From contig CAJMKE010000002.1 of assembly GCA_905213895.1 (NCBI GenBank), positions 62,001 to 126,000 of the forward strand: a DNA stretch of 64,000 nucleotides. Reading direction: 5' to 3'. The translations under genes were made by a program, and so were the position numbers. The notes under the pieces were generated by a model. It did no database searches, was not told the DNA's origin, and saw nothing but the letters and a program-made list of their open reading frames with translations. Positions 33,626 through 43,048 of the stretch are shown piece by piece; the stretch's first letter is position 1, and each line of letters begins with the position of its first letter. The DNA is from an uncultured Alistipes sp. (GTDB lineage: Bacteria > Bacteroidota > Bacteroidia > Bacteroidales > Rikenellaceae).

Positions 33626-35155
33626 TTATTTCCGCTGTCTTACCTCGTCGAGCAGTGCGGCGAGTTCGGCGACCTTCTCGGGGTATTCGGCAGCGACGTT
33701 CCTGCGCTCGCGCTCGTCTTTCGCGATGCGGTAGAGTTGCGGCTGCGGCGAGTTGCCGAGTTCGACCGACTTGCGGTATTCGTAAGTCTGCTTGTCGCTC
33801 GGTTCGAAATACTTCCAGCCGTCCTTCATTATGGCGAGCGTGTTCTGACGGTTCTGCTGCACTATGTATTCACGGTCCTCGTGTCCTACGCCGAGAAGTT
33901 CCGGCAGATGATTGCGGCTGTCTGGTGCTGCGCATTCGGGCAGTTCAGTCCCCGTGAGCGCGGCAAGCGAACGGTATACGTCGATTTGCGAGAAAACGGC
34001 TGACTGTTCGCCCGATTTGACATACGACGGCCATCTGACGATGAACGGAATGCGCGTCCCCGCCTCGTAGAGACTGTATTTCCCGCCGCGGTAGATGCCC
34101 GACGGCGTATGCCCGTTCAGACGCATGAACGCTTCGTCCTGATATCCGTCGTCGATTGTCGGACCGTTGTCGCTCGTGAAAATCAGCAGCGTGTTGTCGG
34201 CGATTCCGAGACTGTCCAGCGTCCGCATCACCTCGCCTATGGTCCAGTCGAGTTGCAGAATCACGTCGCCGCGGCTTCCCAGACCGCTCTTGCCCGCGAA
34301 CCGCGGATGCGGCACGCGCGGCACATGCACGTCGTTCGTTCCCATGTAGAGGAAGAACGGTTCGTCCTTGTGCGCCGCGATGAACTGCGTCGCCTTCTCG
34401 GCGATGGTGTCGGCGATGTCCTCATCGACCCACAGAGCCGATTTGCCGCCCGTCATCCAGCCGATGCGCGAGATTCCGTTCACTATCGTGTTGTCGTGTC
34501 CGTGGCTCGGACGGAGTTTCAGCAACTCGGGGTTCTCCGCGCCCGTAGGTTCGTTGCCTACCTTGTGCTTGTAGTTTACCGTTATCGGGTCGTTCGGGTC
34601 GAGCCCGACCACACGACCATTCTCGATGAATACGCACGGCACGCGGTCTACCGTCGCCGGAATCAGAAATTCGTAGTCGAACCCGATGTCGCGGGCGTCG
34701 GGGCGAATCTCGACGTTGAAGTCGGTTCCGCCGGCAGGTCCGAGTCCGAGATGCCATTTGCCGACCGCTCCGGTCGCGTATCCCGCGTCATGCATCGCGT
34801 CGGCGAGCGTGTGGCACTCGGTGTCGATGATTAGTTCCGAGTTGCCCGGGGCTATGCCCGTGTTCTCCTGCCGCCACGGATACATTCCCGTGAGCAGCCC
34901 GAACCGCGACGGCGTACTGGTGGACGAGGTTGCATAGGCGTTGGTGAACCGCTGCCCCTGCGAGGCGAGACGGTCTATGTTCGGTGTCGAAATGCGGGTT
35001 GCGCCGTAGCAACTCAAATCGCCTATTCCGAGGTCGTCCGCGAATATGAATATTATGTTCGGACGGGCGTTCTCGGGCAGCGGAGCCGGCTTGTCCACGC
35101 ATCCTGCGAACAGCGGTGAAGCGGCGATGGATGCGAGCAGCAGTTTCTTGTTCAT
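33626..35155 (-). CDS. Sulfatase, Ser-type, predicted lipoprotein
   Basis: A 509-residue sulfatase with an N-terminal lipoprotein signal (LFAGC, Cys19), so probably anchored to a membrane surface. The modification motif is STPSRFGLLTG with Ser80 as formylglycine precursor; FADDLGIGD supplies metal-binding Asp residues and TSDNGPTIDDG further ligands. It resembles the sulfatase at 3.6-5.2 kb but is a separate group (lipid anchor, DVHVPRVPH block). Activation would need the maturase at 2.3-3.6 kb. A TAACTTTG on the minus strand at 35202-35195 is a possible -7 element without a clear -33. Confidence 0.92.
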   Translation of the reverse strand: MNKKLLLASIAASPLFAGCVDKPAPLPENARPNIIFIFADDLGIGDLSCYGATRISTPNIDRLASQGQRFTNAYATSSTSTPSRFGLLTGMYPWRQENTGIAPGNSELIIDTECHTLADAMHDAGYATGAVGKWHLGLGPAGGTDFNVEIRPDARDIGFDYEFLIPATVDRVPCVFIENGRVVGLDPNDPITVNYKHKVGNEPTGAENPELLKLRPSHGHDNTIVNGISRIGWMTGGKSALWVDEDIADTIAEKATQFIAAHKDEPFFLYMGTNDVHVPRVPHPRFAGKSGLGSRGDVILQLDWTIGEVMRTLDSLGIADNTLLIFTSDNGPTIDDGYQDEAFMRLNGHTPSGIYRGGKYSLYEAGTRIPFIVRWPSYVKSGEQSAVFSQIDVYRSLAALTGTELPECAAPDSRNHLPELLGVGHEDREYIVQQNRQNTLAIMKDGWKYFEPSDKQTYEYRKSVELGNSPQPQLYRIAKDERERRNVAAEYPEKVAELAALLDEVRQRK

Positions 35156-35255
35156 GTTCAGATAGTTTAGGTATGGTTATTATCTTATGTAATACAAAGT
35201 TATGAATTAAATCGGCAATTCCGCGCATTTTTGCGAAAATCTTCGCTCCCCAGAT

Positions 35256-35296
35256 AGTCTTTAAGGTCCTTAAAGTCCCTAAGGTCTTTAAAGCCC
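35256..35296. repeat. 9-bp-period intergenic array (copy 3)
   Basis: About 41 bp of units GTCTTTAAG, GTCCTTAAA, GTCCCTAAG, GTCTTTAAA between the divergent sulfatase and glyS genes, ending 27 nt before the glyS promoter. Confidence 0.8.
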
Positions 35297-35323
35297 CTCT
35301 TTCCCCACAAGTTAAAAATAAAT

Positions 35324-35354
35324 TTTGCTTTCCCCTCGCTTATTCGTATCTTTG
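35324..35354 (+). promoter_or_regulatory. Promoter of glyS
   Basis: TTTG (35324-35327), a 19-nt spacer and TATCTTTG (35347-35354) match the Bacteroidetes consensus exactly; inferred start about 35361, leaving about 34 nt of leader. Confidence 0.82.
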
Positions 35355-35394
35355 CCAAATTGAAAAATGCAAAAAGTATAAACATCATAAAACC

Positions 35395-36939
35395 ATGACA
35401 CAGGACGAACTGTTTAAGAAATTGGTCGCTCACTGCAAGGAGTACGGATTCATATTCCCGTCGAGCGAAATCTATGACGGACTTGGCGCAGTCTACGACT
35501 ACGGTCAGAACGGCGTGGAGTTGAAGAACAATATCAAACGCTACTGGTGGGACTCGATGGTCAAACTCCACGAGAACATCGTCGGTATCGATGCCGCGAT
35601 TTTCATGCACCCGCGCACGTGGGAGGCTTCGGGACACGTAGCGGCGTTCAACGACCCGCTCATCGACAACAAGGATTCCAAGAAGCGTTACCGCGCCGAT
35701 GTCCTTATCGAGGACTGGCTCGCCAAGCAGGACGAGAAGATTCAGAAGGAGGTGGACAAGGCGCGCAAGCGTTTCGGCGAGGCGTTCGACGAGGCGCAGT
35801 ACCGTGCCACGTCGCCCCGCGTTCTCGAAACGGCAGCCAAGCGCGACGAGGTGCATAAGCGTTTCGCCGACGCGCTGAATGCCAACGACCTCGCCGGGTT
35901 GCGCCAGATTATCATCGATTGCGAAATCGTATGCCCTATTTCGGGTACACGCAACTGGACGGACGTGCGCCAGTTCAACCTGATGTTCTCGACCCAGATG
36001 GGTTCCACGTCGGATGGTGCGAACACGATATACCTGCGCCCCGAAACGGCACAGGGAATCTTCGTCAATTTCCTCAATGTCCAGAAGACCGGTCGTATGA
36101 AACTGCCTTTCGGTATCGCACAGATAGGCAAGGCGTTCCGCAACGAAATCGTCGCACGCCAGTTCATCTTCCGCATGCGCGAGTTCGAGCAGATGGAGAT
36201 GCAGTTCTTCGTGCAGCCGGGAACGGAGATGAAGTGGTGGAACGAGTGGCGCAACACCCGTATGGCATGGCACCGCGCGCTCGGCTTCGGCGACGACAAC
36301 TACCGTTTCCACGACCACGAGAAACTGGCTCACTACGCTAATGCCGCTACCGACATCGAGTACAACTTCCCGTTCGGTTTCAAGGAGGTCGAGGGTATAC
36401 ACTCCCGCACCGATTTCGACCTCGGTCGTCATCAGGAGTTCTCGGGCAAGAAGATTCAGTATTTCGACCCCGAAACGGGCAAGAGTTATGTTCCGTACGT
36501 CGTCGAGACCTCTATCGGCGTAGACCGCATGTTCCTCCAAGTCATGTCGGCAGCCTACTGCGAGGAGAAACTCGACAACGGCGAGGAACGCGTGGTACTG
36601 CGCATCCCTGCATGTCTCGCACCGACGAAAGCCGCCGTTATGCCGCTCGTCAAGAAGGACGGACTGCCGGAACTCGCACAGAAAATCGTCGATGATTTGA
36701 AATACGATTTCAACGTGGTTTACGACGAGAAGGACTCCATCGGCAAGCGTTACCGCCGTCAGGATGCGGTCGGCACTCCGTTCTGTATCACTGTCGACCA
36801 CCAGACGCTCGAAGACGGCACGGTTACCGTCCGTCATCGCGACACGATGCAGCAGGAGCGCGTGGCTGTCGACAAGGTATATGCCATGGTCGATGCCGAA
36901 ACGTCGTTCCGCCCGCTTTACAAGAAACTTCACCTTTAA
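35395..36939 (+). CDS. glyS: Glycyl-tRNA synthetase, single-chain (alpha2) type
   Basis: Attaches glycine to tRNA-Gly in the cytoplasm. The 514-residue class II enzyme has the start FKKLVAHCKEYGFIFPSSEI, the motif 2 region (RNEIVARQFIFRMREFEQMEMQFF), motif 3 (ETSIGVDRMFL) and a C-terminal anticodon-binding domain (about residues 400-510). This is the homodimeric form, distinct from the GlyQ/GlyS tetramer. The first of a short operon-like run with ruvX and the SGNH hydrolase. Confidence 0.96.
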   Translation: MTQDELFKKLVAHCKEYGFIFPSSEIYDGLGAVYDYGQNGVELKNNIKRYWWDSMVKLHENIVGIDAAIFMHPRTWEASGHVAAFNDPLIDNKDSKKRYRADVLIEDWLAKQDEKIQKEVDKARKRFGEAFDEAQYRATSPRVLETAAKRDEVHKRFADALNANDLAGLRQIIIDCEIVCPISGTRNWTDVRQFNLMFSTQMGSTSDGANTIYLRPETAQGIFVNFLNVQKTGRMKLPFGIAQIGKAFRNEIVARQFIFRMREFEQMEMQFFVQPGTEMKWWNEWRNTRMAWHRALGFGDDNYRFHDHEKLAHYANAATDIEYNFPFGFKEVEGIHSRTDFDLGRHQEFSGKKIQYFDPETGKSYVPYVVETSIGVDRMFLQVMSAAYCEEKLDNGEERVVLRIPACLAPTKAAVMPLVKKDGLPELAQKIVDDLKYDFNVVYDEKDSIGKRYRRQDAVGTPFCITVDHQTLEDGTVTVRHRDTMQQERVAVDKVYAMVDAETSFRPLYKKLHL

Positions 36940-37010
36940 TCGACAAACGTGCGACGGCATGTCGTGAGCCGGACCGGCTGCGGCGTGCCGTCGCGCACGA
37001 ATGAACGGAC

Positions 37011-37424
37011 ATGGGACGGATTCTCGCAATAGATTACGGTACGAAGCGGACGGGACTCGCCGTCAGCGACCCACTGCGCATCATCGCGGGGGCGTTGGAG
37101 ACGGTCGATTCCAAGTCGCTCGAACGCTACGTAGCCGACTATTGCGCCGCCAACGACGTCGATACGATAGTCCTCGGCAAGCCGTCGCAGATGAACGGCA
37201 CTCCGTCCGAGACGATGCGTTTCATCGAGCCTCTCGCAGCCCGTCTGCGAGCGCGGTTTCCCGACAAGGAGGTCGTGCTTTACGACGAACGCTTCACCTC
37301 GGTAATCGCCCAGCGCACTATCCGCGAGAGCGGCATCGGTCGTATGGCTCGCCGCGACAAGTCGCTCGTCGACAAGGTCGCCGCCACCGTGATTCTGCAA
37401 TCCTACATGGACAGCCGCAAGTAA
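37011..37424 (+). CDS. ruvX: YqgF/RuvX, putative pre-16S rRNA nuclease
   Basis: A 137-residue RNase H-fold protein with GRILAIDYGTKRTGLAVSD at the N-terminus, VVLYDERFTSV in the middle and the closing DKVAATVILQSYMD. The acidic residues of the nuclease site (Asp8, Glu and Asp in these blocks) are present. The family processes the 5' end of 16S rRNA in E. coli and was first proposed as a Holliday junction resolvase. It lies 71 nt after glyS and 7 nt before the next gene. Confidence 0.93.
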   Translation: MGRILAIDYGTKRTGLAVSDPLRIIAGALETVDSKSLERYVADYCAANDVDTIVLGKPSQMNGTPSETMRFIEPLAARLRARFPDKEVVLYDERFTSVIAQRTIRESGIGRMARRDKSLVDKVAATVILQSYMDSRK

Positions 37425-37431
37425 ACCGACC

Positions 37432-38166
37432 GTGAAACGAATCGTTGCCATATCGCTTCTGCTCCTCGTGAGCATCGCCTGCGCATCGGGACAGTCCTCG
37501 GCGCAGAAACCGAAGGACTGGGCTAAATTCGGTCGCTACGAGCGGGCGAATGCCGACCTGAAAAACAGCGGCAGACGCCCCGACGCGGTGTTCATGGGCA
37601 ATTCGATTACCGACAACTGGGCGAAGTTCGATTCGCTCTTCTTCGCTCGCAACAATTTCGTCGGACGCGGTATCAGCGGTCAGACGTCGTCGCAGATGCT
37701 CGTGCGCTTCCGCCGCGACGTACTCGACCTCCGTCCACGGGCGGTAGTCATCATGGCAGGTACGAACGACATCGCGCAGAACAACGGTGCCATATCGTAC
37801 GAGAATATTCTTGGCAACATCGCTTCTATGTGCGAACTCGCCAAGGCACATAGAATTAAGGTCATCCTATGTTCCGTACCTCCTGCCGCGGAGTTCCGCT
37901 GGCGCAGGGAGATGCGACCGGCGCAGGCGATAGCCGAACTGAATGCGATGCTGCGCGAATATGCCGCGGGCGAGGGGATATACTGGCTCGACTACCATTC
38001 GGCACTCGCCGACGAGCGCGGCGGCATGCCCCGCAAGTGGTGCGCCGACGGGGTGCATCCCAACATGCGGTGTTACGCCGAGATATTCGAACCTATGGTT
38101 CTGAAAGCAGTAAACAAGGTGCTGCGGACGAAGCACGACTACGTTTCGCCGCCGCCCAAACAATAA
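37432..38166 (+). CDS. SGNH/GDSL-type hydrolase, secreted
   Basis: A 244-residue exported esterase-like protein. The start is GTG at 37432, 7 nt after ruvX, and opens a signal peptide (MKRIVAISLLLLVSIACASG; a weak lipobox SIAC is possible). The SGNH blocks are visible: Ser58 in GNSITD, Gly in GRGISG, Asn in GTND and the Asp/His pair in DGVHPN. Such enzymes remove acyl or acetyl groups from carbohydrates. The substrate is unknown. Confidence 0.9.
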   Translation: MKRIVAISLLLLVSIACASGQSSAQKPKDWAKFGRYERANADLKNSGRRPDAVFMGNSITDNWAKFDSLFFARNNFVGRGISGQTSSQMLVRFRRDVLDLRPRAVVIMAGTNDIAQNNGAISYENILGNIASMCELAKAHRIKVILCSVPPAAEFRWRREMRPAQAIAELNAMLREYAAGEGIYWLDYHSALADERGGMPRKWCADGVHPNMRCYAEIFEPMVLKAVNKVLRTKHDYVSPPPKQ

Positions 38167-38205
38167 ACATACGCCGACAGCGTTTGAAATGTAATGTCTA
38201 ACAGC

Positions 38206-38325
38206 CGTCATGTTGAGCGTAGCGAAACATCTGTTTTGATTGGTTCTGAAAATTAGATCCTTCGTTTCACTCAGGATGACGAATCGTAAAATTGACGTCA
38301 TTCTGAGCAACGCGAAGAATCTGTT
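38206..38325. repeat. Imperfect palindromic repeat element (copy A) plus partial copy
   Basis: At 38206-38281 a 76-nt element begins CGTCATGTTGAGCG and ends CACTCAGGATGACG; its arms pair imperfectly over about 27 nt. A related partial arm (CGTCATTCTGAGCAACGCGAAGAATCTG) follows at 38296-38322. A near-identical copy lies at 39898-39972. It is a REP/MITE-like non-coding element. Confidence 0.8.
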
Positions 38326-38362
38326 TGGATTGATAATGTGAAATGTAATAATATATATAGGT

Positions 38363-38908
38363 ATGATTTATCCGATAGTAATCTACGGTTCGCCCGTATT
38401 GCGCAATAAGTCGGTCGATATCGACGCTTCGTATCCCGATTTCAAGAAACTCGTGGACGACATGTTCCTGACGCTCACCGAAGCGAGCGGGGTAGGGCTT
38501 GCCGCTCCGCAAATCGGCAAGAACATCCGTATGTTCATCGTCGACTGCACTCCGTGGGGCGATGAAGACCCGTCGCTCGCCGACTATCGCCGCGTGTTCG
38601 TCAATGCGCGGATTTACGAGCGCAGCGAGGAGACCGACCTCTTCGAGGAGGGCTGCCTTTCGCTGCCTGGCATCCACGAGAACGTGCGCCGTCCGGTGCG
38701 AATCCGCATGCGCTACCTCGACGAGAATTTCGTCGAGCATGACGAGGAGTTCGACGGACTGCCGGCGCGCGTAATCCAGCACGAGTACGACCATATCGAG
38801 GGCGAGGTCTTCACCGACCATCTGTCGCCTCTGCGCCGCAATCTTCTGCGCGGCAAGATAATGAACCTCGTGAAGGGCAAGTTCCGCTGCGCCTACAAGA
38901 CGAAATAG
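38363..38908 (+). CDS. def: Peptide deformylase
   Basis: Removes the formyl group from nascent proteins. The 181-residue product has all three motifs: GVGLAAPQIG, EGCLSLPG (metal-binding Cys) and QHEYDHIEG (metal-binding His pair with catalytic Glu... here HEYDH). It is separated from the SGNH gene by about 200 nt containing the palindromic repeat, so may have its own promoter. Sequence and length are typical of class I enzymes. Confidence 0.96.
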   Translation: MIYPIVIYGSPVLRNKSVDIDASYPDFKKLVDDMFLTLTEASGVGLAAPQIGKNIRMFIVDCTPWGDEDPSLADYRRVFVNARIYERSEETDLFEEGCLSLPGIHENVRRPVRIRMRYLDENFVEHDEEFDGLPARVIQHEYDHIEGEVFTDHLSPLRRNLLRGKIMNLVKGKFRCAYKTK

Positions 38909-39040
38909 GCTGTCGGTGCGTGATAACGGGCAATCTGCTTCGTTACATTCGATTTCGGCATCGGTCATTTACACCGAGTAAACTACCTCACCGAAAATCT
39001 CGGCAGTTTTGTTATGGCGGCAGGCTTTCTACCTGCCGCC

Positions 39041-39083
39041 GACCTTAAAGTCTTTAATGACCCTAATGACTTTAAGGTCGTTG
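39041..39083. repeat. 9-bp-period intergenic array (copy 4)
   Basis: About 43 bp between def and the convergent outer-membrane gene, flanked on the left by a 9-bp-stem hairpin (39016-39040) and on the right by a strong terminator. Confidence 0.8.
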
Positions 39084-39089
39084 AAAACA

Positions 39090-39127
39090 AAACACTCGCC
39101 CGCGCTCCGAAGCGCGGGCGAGTGTTT
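39090..39127. terminator. Bidirectional terminator between def and the outer-membrane protein gene
   Basis: A perfect 17-bp stem (39090-39106 with 39111-39127) on a 4-nt CCGA loop, with A/T-rich stem ends that give a U-run on either strand. The flanking genes converge. Confidence 0.92.
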
Positions 39128-39146
39128 TGTCTGTGTAATCAGCCTA

Positions 39147-39650
39147 TTAGAAGTTGTACGTGCAGGTGATGCCGAGGTTGGCAAGACCGTACTTGTAGAA
39201 TGACGCATTGGAATAGCCTTTGCCGTATCCGATTGCTGCGCCGAATACCGGAGTCCAGTCTGCCGAAAGCGAAACCGGTGCGCCGGAGAACTTGAAGCCT
39301 ATGCGAGCCAGTCCGCAAGGACCTACGTATGCTGCATGCTCGCGACCGCCGACGTTGAGACCGCAACCGAAGTCGGAGAAGAAGTTACCTGCGCTGTAAT
39401 TTCCGAACTCGAAGCAACGCCATGCTGCGAGAGCGGTGAAATCAGCCATTACGCTGGCTCCGGCATTGCACCACGACATACCGAAACGTGCTTCGAGATA
39501 GAATGGTTTTCCAGCCACGTCGCCGAGTCCGTGATACGAGGTAACTGCCTGGAATCCCGAGCCGATACGACCGCCGATTGTCCAACCGTCCTGAGCCGAT
39601 GCGCTGAATGCGCAGAACAGAACCGCCAAAGTAAGAATAAGTTTTTTCAT
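39147..39650 (-). CDS. Small outer-membrane beta-barrel protein
   Basis: A 167-residue exported protein: signal peptide MKKLILTLAVLFCAFSASAQ, then alternating amphipathic strands rich in Gly, Ala and aromatic residues, ending in an aromatic C-terminus (GITCTYNF) as expected for BAM-dependent insertion. It resembles the OmpW/OmpX-size barrels of Bacteroidetes but no specific family is recognised. Several cysteines (four to five) in the mature part are unusual for a barrel. A possible -7 element (TATATTTG on the minus strand, 39701-39694) lies 44 nt upstream. Confidence 0.75.
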   Translation of the reverse strand: MKKLILTLAVLFCAFSASAQDGWTIGGRIGSGFQAVTSYHGLGDVAGKPFYLEARFGMSWCNAGASVMADFTALAAWRCFEFGNYSAGNFFSDFGCGLNVGGREHAAYVGPCGLARIGFKFSGAPVSLSADWTPVFGAAIGYGKGYSNASFYKYGLANLGITCTYNF

Positions 39651-39897
39651 AGCCTTTGAATTTTTAGTGAATTAAGAACCTTCAAATATTTCCCAAATAT
39701 AATAATTCCATATCGATTTCTCGCTACAAGAGCGATTTTTTTCAACAAAGCGTCCGAATGTCAAAACAAAAACGACGCCTTTTTGCAACTTTTCCGACTG
39801 TTTTTTCGGATAGTCGTATACATTTTTTGTATCGGAATCCGATGTCCGTCATCGCTGAACCGTACATCTTGCTATCTGTCATTGTAAATTCTCCTTT

Positions 39898-39972
39898 CGT
39901 CATGTTGAGCGTAGCGAAACATCTGTTGAAATAGTTATGATAATTAGATCCTTCGTTTCACTCAGGATGACG
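39898..39972. repeat. Imperfect palindromic repeat element (copy B)
   Basis: A 75-nt near-copy of the element at 38206-38281: both share CGTCATGTTGAGCGTAGCG at the left end and the same closing arm, differing mainly in the centre. Confidence 0.85.
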
Positions 39973-39993
39973 TTGAATTTATTTCTTCCTTTT

Positions 39994-40038
39994 CCTGCCT
40001 CGGCATAGTCCGAACAGGTTCGGCTCTGCCCTCGGCTT
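39994..40038. repeat. Second palindromic element (copy 1)
   Basis: About 45 nt containing CCTCGGCATAGTCCGAACAG and a facing GTTCGGCTCTGCCCTCGGC arm. A close relative is at 44606-44645. Confidence 0.75.
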
Positions 40039-40177
40039 AATGAAAAGGTTGAATTTGTTTCTTCCGCAGACCGATAGCGAAATCGCCCTTCTCCTGCACA
40101 GCCGCCGTGGAGGAGACCGTGCGAAGAAGGACGATTGTCGGAACGGTTGTCGGCGCAATTCACGCCTAATCCCGCTG

Positions 40178-42907
40178 CTATTTCTCGCTCAATGCCGCGT
40201 GAGCCGCTGCCAGACGTGCGATAGGCACGCGGTAAGGCGAGCAACTTACGTAGTTCAGACCTGCGAAGTGGCAGAACTCTACCGACGACGGTTCGCCGCC
40301 ATGCTCACCGCAGATACCGCATTTGAGTTCCGGACGGGTCGAACGACCCTTGAACACGGCTTCGCGGATGAGTTGTCCTACACCGTTGCGGTCGAGAATC
40401 TTGAACGGGTCGGCTTTCAGAATGTTCTTTTCGAGGTATACAGGCAGGAATTTTCCTATATCGTCGCGCGAGAATCCGAGCGTCATCTGCGTAAGGTCGT
40501 TCGTACCGAACGAGAAGAACTCCGCAACCTCGGCAATCTGATTTGCCGTTACGGCTGCACGCGGAACCTCAATCATCGTACCCACGAGGTAGTCGATTCT
40601 ATCGTTGCGCTCGCTGAACACGGCGTTGGCGGTCTGGTCGATGATGTTCTTCTGGTAGCGCAACTCCTTGTGGTTGCCGACGAGCGGAACCATGATTTCC
40701 ACCTTGACAGGCGTACCCGCAGCCTTCACGTTCATCGCAGCCTCGATGATTGCGCGGCTCTGCATCTCGGTGATTTCAGGATAGGTGTTGCCCAGACGGC
40801 ATCCGCGGTGTCCGAGCATCGGGTTCTGCTCGTGCAGAGCCTCGACCTTGGCAACGATTTTCTCGTAAGGGATGTTCATCTCGGCAGCCATTTCGCGCTG
40901 CTCCTTCTCGGTGTGCGGCACGAACTCGTGCAACGGCGGGTCGAGCAGACGGACGATGACAGGATAACCCTTCATCACCTTGAACAGACCCTCGAAGTCG
41001 CCTCTCTGCATCGGCAGCAACTTGGCGAGAGCCACGCGGCGTCCTGCCTCGTCGTCGGCGAGAATCATCTCGCGGATAGCCTTGATGCGGTCGCCCTCGA
41101 AGAACATGTGCTCCGTGCGGCAGAGACCGATACCTTCGGCACCGAATGCGAATGCCTGCTGCGCGTCGCGCGGCGTATCGGCATTGGCGCGTACTTTCAG
41201 CACCGAATATTTCGAGGCGAGTTCCATCAACTTGCCGAAGTCGCCGTCGAGGTTGGCCTCTTTGGTAGCGACCTCGCCGAGGTAAACCTCGCCGGTCGAA
41301 CCGTTGAGCGAAATCCAGTCGCCCTCCTTGATGGTATAGCCGTTCACCTTGATGGTGCGTGCCTTGTAGTCGATTTCCAGTTCGCCTGCACCCGATACGC
41401 AGCACTTGCCCATACCGCGGGCAACGACGGCTGCGTGCGAGGTCATGCCTCCGCGTGCGGTGAGGATGCCGGCGGCGTCGAGCATACCCTTCAAATCCTC
41501 AGGCGACGTCTCGATGCGGACGAGGACAGCCTTTTTGCCCGTAGCGGCGAAGTGCTTCTCCGCGTCGTCGGCGAAGAATACGACAGGACCCGTTGCGGCA
41601 CCCGGCGAAGCAGGCAGACCCTTGACGATGACTTTCGCACTCTTGATAGCCTCCTTGTCGAATACTGGGTGGAGCAACTCGTCGAGTTTCGCAGGCTCGC
41701 AGCGCAGAACCGCGGTCTTCTCGTCGATAAGACCCTCGCGGAGCATGTCCATAGCGATTTTCACCATCGCGGCACCGGTGCGCTTGCCGTTGCGGCACTG
41801 CAACATCCAGAGTTTGCCGTCCTGAATCGTGAACTCGATGTCCTGCATGTCGGTGAAGTACTGCTCCAAGTGGTGCTGTATCTCGTTGAGTTCCTTGTAG
41901 ACCTCCGGCATCACCTCTTCGAGCGAAGGGTATTTAGCCTTGCGCTCCTCCTCGCTGATGTTCTGTGCCTTCGCCCAACGCTTCGAACCCTCGATTGTGA
42001 TTTGCTGCGGCGTGCGGATACCCGCTACCACGTCCTCGCCCTGTGCGTTCACGAGGTACTCGCCGTTGAAGATGTTCTCGCCGGTTGCGGCATCGCGCGA
42101 GAAAGCCACACCCGTAGCCGAGTTCTCGCCCATGTTGCCGAATACCATCGCCTGTACCGAAACGGCGGTTCCCCACTCGCTCGGGATGTTGTTCAACTTG
42201 CGGTAGAGGATTGCGCGCTCGTTCATCCACGAACCGAACACGGCGCAGATTGCACCCCACAACTGGTCCCAAGGATTGGTCGGGAACTCACTGCCGGTCT
42301 GCTTCTTGATAGCCTTCTTGAATGCGGCTACCAGTTCTTTCAGGTCGTCGGTGGTCAGTTCGGTATCCATCTTCACGCCGCGTTTCTCCTTCTGGGCGTC
42401 GATGAGTACCTCGAACGGGTCGTGGTCTTCCTTCGATACCGGCTTCATGCCGAGTACCACGTCGCCGTACATCTGCACGAAGCGGCGGTACGAGTCCCAT
42501 GCGAAGCGCGGATTGCCCGTGCGCTTTGCGACAGCCTCGACTGCTACGTCGTTCATACCGAGGTTGAGGATGGTATCCATCATGCCGGGCATCGACGCGC
42601 GTGCGCCCGAACGAACCGACACGAGCAGCGGCATCTGGTTGTCGCCGAAACGCATGCCCGTAAGTTTCTCGATATTCTTGATTGCGCTCTCCACTTCCGG
42701 ACGCAGCATCTCGATGACCGCCTCGCGACCGTGCTTGTAGTATTCGGTGCAGACCTCGGTCGTGATGGTGAATCCCGGAGGAACCGGAATTCCGATAAGG
42801 TTCATCTCGGCGAGGTTAGCACCCTTTCCGCCGAGCAACTCTCTCATTTTGCCGTTACCTTCGGCTTCCTTGTTGCCGAAAGTGTAGACACGTTTTACGT
42901 TTGCCAT
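40178..42907 (-). CDS. ppdK: Pyruvate, phosphate dikinase
   Basis: Interconverts pyruvate + ATP + Pi and phosphoenolpyruvate + AMP + PPi, a key step of glycolysis or gluconeogenesis in anaerobes. The 909-residue protein has the N-terminal ATP-grasp part (LLGGKGANLAEMNLIG), the phosphohistidine domain (GGMTSHAAVVARGMGK, His carrying phosphate) and the C-terminal PEP-binding barrel (LRYQKNIIDQ, CGICGEHGG). Length is as expected. A TATATTTG (minus strand, 42992-42985) 78 nt upstream is a candidate -7 element. Confidence 0.96.
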   Translation of the reverse strand: MANVKRVYTFGNKEAEGNGKMRELLGGKGANLAEMNLIGIPVPPGFTITTEVCTEYYKHGREAVIEMLRPEVESAIKNIEKLTGMRFGDNQMPLLVSVRSGARASMPGMMDTILNLGMNDVAVEAVAKRTGNPRFAWDSYRRFVQMYGDVVLGMKPVSKEDHDPFEVLIDAQKEKRGVKMDTELTTDDLKELVAAFKKAIKKQTGSEFPTNPWDQLWGAICAVFGSWMNERAILYRKLNNIPSEWGTAVSVQAMVFGNMGENSATGVAFSRDAATGENIFNGEYLVNAQGEDVVAGIRTPQQITIEGSKRWAKAQNISEEERKAKYPSLEEVMPEVYKELNEIQHHLEQYFTDMQDIEFTIQDGKLWMLQCRNGKRTGAAMVKIAMDMLREGLIDEKTAVLRCEPAKLDELLHPVFDKEAIKSAKVIVKGLPASPGAATGPVVFFADDAEKHFAATGKKAVLVRIETSPEDLKGMLDAAGILTARGGMTSHAAVVARGMGKCCVSGAGELEIDYKARTIKVNGYTIKEGDWISLNGSTGEVYLGEVATKEANLDGDFGKLMELASKYSVLKVRANADTPRDAQQAFAFGAEGIGLCRTEHMFFEGDRIKAIREMILADDEAGRRVALAKLLPMQRGDFEGLFKVMKGYPVIVRLLDPPLHEFVPHTEKEQREMAAEMNIPYEKIVAKVEALHEQNPMLGHRGCRLGNTYPEITEMQSRAIIEAAMNVKAAGTPVKVEIMVPLVGNHKELRYQKNIIDQTANAVFSERNDRIDYLVGTMIEVPRAAVTANQIAEVAEFFSFGTNDLTQMTLGFSRDDIGKFLPVYLEKNILKADPFKILDRNGVGQLIREAVFKGRSTRPELKCGICGEHGGEPSSVEFCHFAGLNYVSCSPYRVPIARLAAAHAALSEK

Positions 42908-43048
42908 AATGATTCTTGGTTTTCGTTAATTTGTTAGTTAATGATATTTTCTATTCTTTTCTGTTTCTAATCTTTTCCGAATAACAAATATAATAAAATT
43001 TCCCGAACTGCGACCATGTTTTAATTAAAATTTCATAATCACTCTCAT

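Larger units (their letters stand above)
39651..40177. other. Gene-free region with two palindromic repeat elements
   Basis: This 527-nt stretch between two minus-strand genes holds the palindromic element copy B (39898-39972) and a second, different palindromic element (39994-40038). I see no supported coding sequence or RNA gene. A terminator for ppdK may be provided by one of the palindromes. Confidence 0.6.

Noticed and set aside
38167..38362. Possible small RNA gene in the palindromic element upstream of def
   Set aside because: The element recurs at 39898 next to an unrelated gene, so a repeat element is the simpler explanation; no promoter is seen.
40040..42937. A 965-codon open frame on the plus strand opposite ppdK
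   Set aside because: It is the antisense shadow of a GC-rich, highly conserved gene; its translation is arginine-, histidine- and valine-rich with no domain, while the minus-strand frame is a full pyruvate, phosphate dikinase.
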